This document shows positions 5,247-6,246 of a stretch of DNA of 6,246 nt, piece after piece. How positions within the stretch are numbered: position 1 is the stretch's first letter; every line of letters begins with the position of its first letter. Position numbers and translations under genes: made by a program. Below the pieces are notes generated by a model. That model was not told the DNA's origin. It saw only the letters and a program-made list of their open reading frames with translations, and searched no databases. Location of the stretch: the NCBI GenBank assembly GCA_005774595.1, contig VAUM01000099.1, forward strand, positions 1 through 6,246, written 5' to 3'. Source of the DNA: Actinomycetota bacterium (lineage in GTDB: Bacteria; Actinomycetota; Coriobacteriia; Anaerosomatales; D1FN1-002).

Positions 5247-6246
5247 GTGGACTGGATCCTGGCGATACCCGCGCTTCCCGCCGCCGCGTTCGCGCTGCTC
5301 ACGCCGATGTCGCGCACGGTGCGCACCAAGGCGCTGTGGATCGCGCCCGCGGCCATCGTGCTCGCGCTGGTGCTCGCGTGCGCGGCGTTCACGCAGGTGT
5401 ACGCCGCGACGCCGGCGCCCGAGCCGCACGCCGCGGAGGCGGCCGCCGGGGCTGCGGAGGCCGTGGGCGAGTCGGCCGCGCTGTCCGACCCGGCCGTGCT
5501 CGGCGTCGCCGACCCGGTCTGGCACCGGCGGTTCCCGCTCGCGTCGGTGGCGGGATCGTCCCTCGGCCTCGGGTTCGCGCTCGACGTGACCGCCGCGATC
5601 ATGCTCGTCGTGGTCACGCTCGTGGGCGCGGCCGTGCAGGTCTACTCGCTCGAGTACATGCGCACCGACCCGCGGCGCGGGTGGTACTTCGCGGTGCTGT
5701 CGCTGTTCACCGCCGCGATGCTCGCGCTCGTGCTCGCCGACAACTACCTGATGCTCTACGTGATGTGGGAACTCATGGGGCTGTGCTCGTACCTGCTGAT
5801 CGGCTTCTGGCACGAGCAGGAGGCGCCGCGCAAGGCGGCGGTCAAGGCGTTCCTGACCACCCGCATCGGCGACGTGGGTTTCGCGCTCGGGCTCGCGGTC
5901 ATCTGGACGCAGACGCGCTCGTTCGAGATGACCGAGGTGTTCGGCTCGATCCCGAACTGGGCGCCGGCGGCGCTCACTGCAGCATCGCTGCTGCTGCTCG
6001 CCGGCGCGATGGGAAAGTCGGCGCAGGTGCCGCTGCACGTGTGGCTCCCCGACGCGATGGCGGGGCCCACGCCGGCCTCGGCGCTCATCCACGCCGCGAC
6101 GATGGTCGCCGCGGGCGTCTACCTGGTGGCGCGGTCCCTGCCGCTGTTCGCCGCGAGCGGGTTCGCTCTCGAGGTCGTGCTGTTCGTCGGCGCGCTCACG
6201 GCCCTGCTCGCCGGCCTGATGGGCCTCGTGCAGCACGACATCAAGA
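5247..6246 (+). CDS. nuoL: NADH-quinone oxidoreductase subunit L, N-terminal part (runs off right edge)
   Basis: The first 333 residues of NuoL, a Mrp-antiporter-like subunit at the far end of the membrane arm, are visible. Conserved proton-channel residues are in place: E175 in MWELMGLCSYLLIGFW (E. coli E144), K257 in GKSAQVPLHVWLPDAM (K229) and H282 in LIHAATMVAAGVYL (H254). YSLEYM, followed by a charged turn and then LADNYL, is typical of NuoL rather than NuoM or NuoN. Between the second and third helices, residues ~53-90 form an Ala/Glu/Pro-rich loop, which shifts later residues by about 31 relative to E. coli. The start GTG 5247 lies three bases after nuoK, with GAAGGG at 5234-5239 as ribosome binding site. 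The reading frame is open to the right edge. Complete NuoL proteins have roughly 600-700 residues, so about half is outside the window. Confidence 0.95.
   Translation, partial: MDWILAIPALPAAAFALLTPMSRTVRTKALWIAPAAIVLALVLACAAFTQVYAATPAPEPHAAEAAAGAAEAVGESAALSDPAVLGVADPVWHRRFPLASVAGSSLGLGFALDVTAAIMLVVVTLVGAAVQVYSLEYMRTDPRRGWYFAVLSLFTAAMLALVLADNYLMLYVMWELMGLCSYLLIGFWHEQEAPRKAAVKAFLTTRIGDVGFALGLAVIWTQTRSFEMTEVFGSIPNWAPAALTAASLLLLAGAMGKSAQVPLHVWLPDAMAGPTPASALIHAATMVAAGVYLVARSLPLFAASGFALEVVLFVGALTALLAGLMGLVQHDIK

Noticed and set aside
4689..6236. Minus-strand open frame of 515 codons opposite nuoJ-nuoL
   Set aside because: Same cause: composition is Arg/His/Glu-rich and repetitive-looking, there is no recognisable family, and it is entirely antisense to conserved subunits.

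Overview
This window holds one tRNA gene followed by the first nine genes of a respiratory complex I operon, all on the + strand. By eye the GC content is very high, and most codons end in G or C. Four traits together suggest a high-GC bacterium, possibly an actinobacterial lineage of the Coriobacteriia/OPB41 kind: frequent GTG starts, strong GGAGG-type ribosome binding sites, a Gly/Arg-rich protein tail upstream, and a complex I without the NADH module. That placement is an inference from style, not a phylogenetic result.

Layout. Positions 1-135 are the end of a protein with a Gly/Arg-rich tail, the kind carried by RNA-binding proteins such as DEAD-box helicases. A tRNA-Thr(CGT) with an encoded CCA end lies at 152-226. 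A spacer of 108 bases follows, with one small inverted repeat and no convincing promoter or terminator. From 335 to the right edge run nuoA, nuoB, nuoC, nuoD, nuoH, nuoI, nuoJ, nuoK and the start of nuoL. Every junction from nuoA onward is an overlap, a direct abutment or a 3-base gap, so the genes form one translationally coupled unit. nuoL runs off the window; nuoM and nuoN would be expected next.

How the genes work together. NuoB, C, D and I form the quinone-reducing connecting module: cluster N2 in NuoB, the N6a/N6b pair in NuoI, and the quinone cavity between NuoB and NuoD. NuoA, H, J, K and L are membrane subunits that carry energy coupling and ion translocation. The genes for the NADH-oxidising module (nuoE, nuoF, nuoG) are missing from their usual place: nuoD runs into nuoH with a 4-base overlap. 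The locus therefore looks like an 11-subunit 'headless' complex I whose electron donor is not encoded here; ferredoxin or another reduced carrier is likely. This architecture is known from cyanobacteria, archaea (Fpo), Campylobacter-type systems and other groups, so it is a variant rather than a new system.

Points of interest are: replacement of two normally conserved glutamates in NuoH (at L27 and V221); a low-complexity NuoI C-terminal tail with visibly different codon use; loss of the usual RFRG-type motif before the first NuoI cluster; an Ala/Glu/Pro-rich insert of about 30-40 residues in NuoL; and the tRNA placed directly in front of the operon.
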